DNA of 6,872 bases from DASXRC01 sp036506495 (lineage in GTDB: Bacteria > Actinomycetota > Actinomycetes > Mycobacteriales > Micromonosporaceae), in contig DASXRQ010000268.1 in NCBI GenBank assembly GCA_036506495.1, forward strand, positions 1 through 6,872, written 5' to 3'. Made by a program: the position numbers and the translations under genes. The notes under the pieces were generated by a model. The model searched no databases. It saw only the letters and a list, made by a program, of their open reading frames with translations, and was not told the origin of the DNA. Positions 5,556-6,872 of this stretch are shown piece after piece. How positions within the stretch are numbered: position 1 is the first letter of the stretch; every line of letters starts with the position of its first letter.

Positions 5556-5785
5556 CAACGGTCGAACTGGCCGTCCTTCGCGGCGGCGATGAACTCCGCC
5601 CAGCTGGCACGAGCAAACACCAGCACCCTTCCGTCGCGGTCCTTGCTGTCCCTGAGGGCGACCGCGCCGGCCGCCGCACCGAGGACCGCGACCTCGACGC
5701 AGTTGGTGCTCTGGCTCCGTGAGCTGGTCCGCCAGCCGGTATCGGCCAGCTCCCGGGCGCTGGGCGCGTGGTGAGCTGTTGACAT
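5552..5785 (-). CDS. DUF397 domain protein, partner of the XRE regulator
   Basis: Small protein of 77 residues if started at ATG 5785-5783. An in-frame ATG at 5794 and a TTG at 5797 would add 3-4 residues. The AGGAG at 5802-5798 is somewhat far from the first choice (12 nt) and too close to the others (0-3 nt), so the start is uncertain. The DUF397 core is clear: GWRTSSRSQSTNCVEVAVLG, then VALRDSKDRDGRVLVFARAS and WAEFIAAAKDGQFD, ending in Cys. DUF397 proteins are usually encoded next to XRE-DUF5753 regulators in actinobacteria, and such pairs have been described as regulatory and toxin-antitoxin-like, influencing antibiotic production and development in Streptomyces. Here the gene begins 23 nt after the regulator's stop, clearly one operon. 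It probably binds the regulator; the biochemical role is not known. The stop lies in the 18-bp repeat. Confidence 0.9.
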   Translation of the reverse strand: MSTAHHAPSARELADTGWRTSSRSQSTNCVEVAVLGAAAGAVALRDSKDRDGRVLVFARASWAEFIAAAKDGQFDRC

Positions 5786-5808
5786 CGAATCCATCAACTC
5801 CTACCGAT

Positions 5809-6786
5809 TCAGGCATCCGGCTCGGCTCGGGACCTCGCACGCGGCCGCCGCTGGGCCGGGGGCGTCATCGTCCTATCCGGGGAACCCTTCCGCACGCCGC
5901 GGTTCTGGGCGGTGCGGGCGAGCCATTCGACGGACGCCTCGGGCGAGCGCGCCGCCGCGCGCAGCCGATCGAAGACCGCGGTGTAGCTGCCGACGAGTGC
6001 CTCGTCGGTCAGCTGTACGTCGGCGGCGAGCAGCTCGACGGCGACGGTTGCCGGATCACGCCGGTCCGCGAAGCGGTAGATCGAGAACGCGGTTTCGGGC
6101 AGGTACCAGTCCTCGAGTGCCGCCGACTCCGGCAGCACGCGCAGCGTCACGTTCGGCATCTCCGCGAGCCGGCACAGGTGCCGCAGCTGGGCGTCCATCA
6201 GGTCGTCGCGACCGCCCCGGGCGCTGAGCACGGTCTCCTCGAGGATCGCCTCGTATGCGGGCGGATCGACCTCGCGCGCCAGCAGACGCTGCCGGCCGAC
6301 GCGCGCGGCCACCTCGGCCTCGACGTCGGGCTCACGCCCCTTGGGCCCGCTCGCTCGCGCACCGAGCGCGCGCCCGGCGAGGATGCGCACACGGGCGTAC
6401 TCCGGCGTCTGCAGCAGGCCGGGCACGATCGCCATGGCGTACTCGTGAATCTCGGCGCAACCCACCTCGAGCTCGGCGTACGCGCGCTGCCCGGATGTCA
6501 TGACGGGGTACGCGCGCAGCCAGCTCCTCGAGTTTCCGGCGTCCCGGGCGATGCCGATGAGCTCGTCGCGCGTCGCCTCGGCGACCCGGTAGAGGTCGAG
6601 CAGGTCCAGCACGTCGGCAAGATCGGGGCGACTGCGCCCGTTCTCGAGTCGCGACAGCTTGGAGGCCGACGCCCAGCCGACGCGCTCGACGACCTGCTCG
6701 CCGGTCAGCCCCGCCGCTTCACGCAGCCGACGCAGCTCGGCGCCGAGACGACGACGCCGAACGGTGGGACTCGGTGCACGGGACAC
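5809..6786 (-). CDS. XRE-family transcriptional regulator with DUF5753
   Basis: DNA-binding regulator of 325 residues, longer than the ~280 usual in this family because of a basic, Pro/Arg-rich C-terminal tail (about 295-325). The GTG start at 6786-6784 follows GAGAGG (6798-6793) at 6 nt. The helix-turn-helix is at about residues 14-70 (LGAELRRLREAAGLTGEQV, then WASASKLSRLENGRSRP). The DUF5753 domain runs from about 105 to 285, with the family marker IVPGLLQTPEYAR, a central ARVGRQRLL segment, and the late LRVLPESAA and FADRRDPATVAVE parts. DUF5753 is thought to sense or bind the partner protein. It is transcribed with the DUF397 gene and is likely to regulate its own promoter in the 73-bp gap before the divergent gene. 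The target genes are unknown. Confidence 0.93.
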   Translation of the reverse strand: MSRAPSPTVRRRRLGAELRRLREAAGLTGEQVVERVGWASASKLSRLENGRSRPDLADVLDLLDLYRVAEATRDELIGIARDAGNSRSWLRAYPVMTSGQRAYAELEVGCAEIHEYAMAIVPGLLQTPEYARVRILAGRALGARASGPKGREPDVEAEVAARVGRQRLLAREVDPPAYEAILEETVLSARGGRDDLMDAQLRHLCRLAEMPNVTLRVLPESAALEDWYLPETAFSIYRFADRRDPATVAVELLAADVQLTDEALVGSYTAVFDRLRAAARSPEASVEWLARTAQNRGVRKGSPDRTMTPPAQRRPRARSRAEPDA

Positions 6787-6799
6787 CGGCGACCTCTCT

Positions 6800-6824
6800 T
6801 GATCTTAACTCGCGGCCTCGATCA
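6800..6824. promoter_or_regulatory. Candidate operator in the divergent intergenic gap
   Basis: TGATC (6800-6804) and GATCA (6820-6824) form an inverted repeat with 15 bp between arms, so the half-sites are 20 bp apart, about two helical turns. It lies between the XRE start (6786) and the divergent GTG (6860), where autoregulation is expected. Arms are only 5 bp. Confidence 0.25.
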
Positions 6825-6859
6825 GTATGAACGGGAAAGTCATCCCATGGAGGCACTTT

Positions 6860-6872
6860 GTGCAGCGTGTCA
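6860..6872 (+). CDS. Start of a divergent gene (only four codons visible)
   Basis: GGAGG (6849-6853), an almost full anti-16S match, is followed after 6 nt by GTG at 6860 and the codons CAG CGT GTC before the window ends. The spacing is ideal and the gene would be divergent from the XRE regulator. An ATG at 6847 overlaps the ribosome site in another frame and has only a weak upstream purine run, so I prefer the GTG. Product cannot be told. Confidence 0.45.

Noticed and set aside
5319..5840. Minus-strand frame whose translation repeats DAPTLTELR/DAPTLTEFR
   Set aside because: The peptide repeat is only the 42-bp DNA repeat spacing (a multiple of 3) read through. The frame overlaps DUF397 and has no start signal.
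6802..6831. Promoter for the XRE gene (TTCATA, 18 bp, TAAGAT on the minus strand)
   Set aside because: Only 4 of 6 matches in each box, and the transcript would start inside the ribosome site (6793-6798), too late for the gene.
6847..6872. Plus-strand gene start at ATG 6847 (MEALCAAC...)
   Set aside because: That ATG merges with the GGAGG that ideally serves GTG 6860, and its own upstream purine run is weak and distant.

Overview
The window looks like chromosomal DNA from a high-GC filamentous actinobacterium. GC is high throughout, with G or C at most third codon positions. GTG starts and GTGA stop/start overlaps are common. The XRE-DUF5753/DUF397 gene pair is typical of Streptomyces, Micromonosporaceae and relatives. 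I would guess Micromonosporaceae, but the sequence alone does not settle the family.

Left block (1-1124): on the minus strand, the first 315 residues of an SsuA/TauA-type substrate-binding lipoprotein for sulfonate-like compounds, cut by the window edge. It has a good sigma-70-type promoter (1010-1015 / 986-991) and a small inverted repeat at the predicted transcription start. The gene diverges from the next operon.

Central block (1125-4716): a plus-strand operon of three genes joined by 4-nt GTGA overlaps: a catalytic M16 zinc peptidase subunit, an M16 subunit without the metal site, and a NudC-type NAD(H)/NAD-capped-RNA pyrophosphatase. The peptidase subunits are complementary. The first has the HxxEH...E zinc site but no R/Y substrate motif; the second has R/Y but no HxxEH. 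They probably form an obligate heterodimer. The NudC protein has an intact Nudix box and SQPWPFPxS motif but none of the four zinc-ribbon cysteines. The operon ends at an 18-bp perfect hairpin that contains the nudC stop codon.

Right block (4750-6872): a possible structured segment (4753-4817), a small unrecognised minus-strand gene (4821-5120), and about 430 bp without a convincing gene (5121-5551). That gap holds a 13-bp palindrome with an extra half-site and a cluster of repeats: two direct copies of a 24-bp unit 42 bp apart, a third partial copy inverted, all flanked by two identical 18-bp repeats. Next come the minus-strand XRE regulator and DUF397 genes (6786 to 5552), a two-gene regulatory or toxin-antitoxin-like unit. 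At the right edge, a strong ribosome binding site and GTG mark the start of a divergent plus-strand gene of which only four codons are visible.

Most of the window is ordinary. The parts that most deserve a second look are the repeat cluster at 5361-5555, the divided-site peptidase pair, the cysteine-free NudC, and the unrecognised small gene with its structured flanks.
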